6,441 bases of DNA from Treponema sp. (GTDB lineage Bacteria > Spirochaetota > Spirochaetia > Treponematales > Treponemataceae): assembly GCA_022510885.1 (NCBI GenBank), contig JAFLSP010000099.1:1-6441 (forward strand), written 5' to 3'. Made by a program: the position numbers and the translations under genes. The notes below the pieces were generated by a model, which worked only from the letters and a program-made list of their open reading frames with translations, was not told the DNA's origin and made no database searches. This document shows, in pieces, positions 5,647-6,441 of the stretch; position 1 is the stretch's first letter; the number at the start of each line of letters is the position of its first letter.

Positions 5647-5928
5647 TCATTTCCGCCCCGGCTTCTTCGGATACCAGCCTTTCTCCACGCGCCGCTTCTG
5701 GTGGAACAGCTCCACCACGCTCCACAGGCAGGTGACGCCGAGGAACGCCACGATGTAGGCGGGAAGTCCGTCCAGAAAGACCGAGGCCGCGAGGAGAAGA
5801 AGTCCCGCCGCGCCGAACGCCGGCCAGATTCGGTGCGAGAAGTGGTACTCCGCCTTGATGACGATGGGGTGGAACGCGCCGATGATGGCGAGCGCCGCCA
5901 CGCCCATGATGACCGGCTCGAAGTTCAT
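5647..5928 (-). CDS. DUF4491 family small membrane protein
   Basis: This 93-residue protein matches my memory of the DUF4491 family along its whole length: the start MNFEPVIMG, the motif FHPIVIKAEYHFS (19-31) after the first membrane segment, and the C-terminal WSVVELFHQKRRVEKGW (69-85) followed by Pro and Lys residues. Three membrane segments are likely: about 4-20, 36-52 and 57-73, with a strongly basic cytoplasmic-type tail. The family has no established function. The ATG stands six bases after the cupin stop, so the two are probably co-transcribed. After its stop comes a GGGCCC palindrome but no T-run, and the 23-bp repeat array begins 25 bases further on; I see no conventional terminator for this pair. 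Confidence 0.9.
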   Translation of the reverse strand: MNFEPVIMGVAALAIIGAFHPIVIKAEYHFSHRIWPAFGAAGLLLLAASVFLDGLPAYIVAFLGVTCLWSVVELFHQKRRVEKGWYPKKPGRK

Positions 5929-5934
5929 TTTGCC

Positions 5935-6441
5935 TTACTCCAGAGCGTCGTAGCCGCCGCGGTCAACCGGCTCAAGCCAGTCCGTGCCGTTTCCCTCGCC
6001 GCTTCTCACGCTCATGGAGAGGTGGCTGAACCAGCTGTCCTTTGCCGCGCCGTGCCAGTGCTTCACCTCCGGCGGAATCCGCACCACGTCGCCCTCGTTA
6101 ATCGGACGCGCCGCCTCGCCCTCGAACTGCACCCAGCCGCGGCCGCCCACGCCGATGAGAATCTGCGCCTCGCCGTGGTGGACGTGCCAGTTGTTGACTG
6201 CGCCCGGCTCGAATGTCACGTTCGCGATGAAAGCGTCCTCCGAGTTGAGCGGGGCAAGCCATGTGTCGCCCGAAAAATATTGCGCGAAGCCCGAGTTCGG
6301 CTCGCCCACCGGGAACATGGACTTTTTCGCATAGTCGTCGATGTTCTCCGCCCGGACTGAATCTGTTTTTCCTGCCATTGTTTCTCCTCCTGCCGCCGAT
6401 GCCTGCTTTCCGCACGATGCGAATACCATCGTTCCTGCCGC
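5935..6441 (-). CDS. Cupin-domain protein, probably a lipoprotein (start beyond window edge)
   Basis: The cupin barrel is clear. Counting from the ATG at 6429, the first motif is VTFEPGAVNNWHVHHGEAQ (71-89) with candidate metal ligands H82, H84 and E87 or Q89; the second is EGDVVRIPPEVKHWHG (112-127) with H124; WFSHLSM and WLEPV follow. Proteins of this type often accompany or are fused to carboxymuconolactone-decarboxylase-like domains; the substrate is unknown. Three starts are possible. ATG 6378 (MAGKTDS) has an excellent GGAGGAG at the right spacing. ATG 6429 has only a poor site. The frame is open to the window edge, and the residues AAGTMVFASCGKQ read like the end of a lipoprotein signal with lipobox F-A-S-C. 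I favour the lipoprotein with its start outside the window. The DUF4491 gene follows six bases after the stop. Confidence 0.85.
   Translation of the reverse strand, partial: AAGTMVFASCGKQASAAGGETMAGKTDSVRAENIDDYAKKSMFPVGEPNSGFAQYFSGDTWLAPLNSEDAFIANVTFEPGAVNNWHVHHGEAQILIGVGGRGWVQFEGEAARPINEGDVVRIPPEVKHWHGAAKDSWFSHLSMSVRSGEGNGTDWLEPVDRGGYDALE
6383..6390 (-). promoter_or_regulatory. Shine-Dalgarno-like GGAGGAGA before the internal cupin start
   Basis: GGAGG ends seven bases before the ATG at 6378, ideal for initiation. It supports a shorter cytoplasmic cupin starting MAGKTDS, in conflict with the lipobox upstream in the same frame. Either the site is chance within Gly-Gly-Glu codons or both a lipidated and a cytoplasmic form are made. 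Confidence 0.4.

Noticed and set aside
5587..6360. 257-codon open frame on the plus strand
   Set aside because: It is antisense to the cupin and DUF4491 genes, both of which match known families.

Overview
The window reads almost entirely on the minus strand: eight protein genes, no RNA genes, no mobile elements. Composition is GC-rich (one 60-base line inside larC counts to 68% G+C), except for the first ~400 bases, which are much richer in A+T (about 43% G+C over the first 300 bases by hand count). The genes suggest an anaerobic bacterium: an Fe-S aldo/keto reductase, nickel-cofactor maturation genes, a DUF4491-type membrane protein and lipoproteins with Gram-negative-style lipoboxes. A spirochaete (Treponema-like) or similar gut anaerobe is my guess; no marker gene proves it.

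Right to left, which is the direction of transcription: at 5647-6441 a cupin protein, probably a lipoprotein whose start lies outside the window, is followed six bases later by a DUF4491 membrane protein. A 429-base non-coding gap (5218-5646) holds seven tandem copies of a 23-bp unit, each with an internal dyad, then a likely sigma-70 promoter and two small hairpins in the leader of the next operon. That operon (5217 to 1242) encodes an aldo/keto reductase with two ferredoxin-like clusters, then larE, larB and larC. The three lar genes overlap by ATGA junctions and together build the nickel-pincer nucleotide (NPN) cofactor known from lactate racemase: LarB carboxylates the pyridine ring of nicotinic acid adenine dinucleotide and releases AMP, LarE swaps the two carboxylates for thiocarboxylates, and LarC inserts nickel using CTP. 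No larA (the racemase) is present in the window.

After a terminator-like hairpin, a pair of small membrane proteins of unknown function (1077 to 404) overlap by 10 bases and end in a second terminator-like hairpin. At the left edge a new, AT-richer transcription unit begins: a secreted lipoprotein of unknown function, cut by the window edge.

The items most worth a second look are the 23-bp repeat array upstream of the reductase-lar operon, the complete NPN pathway coupled to an Fe-S oxidoreductase without a visible client enzyme, and the membrane pair with an EHxxHGE motif.
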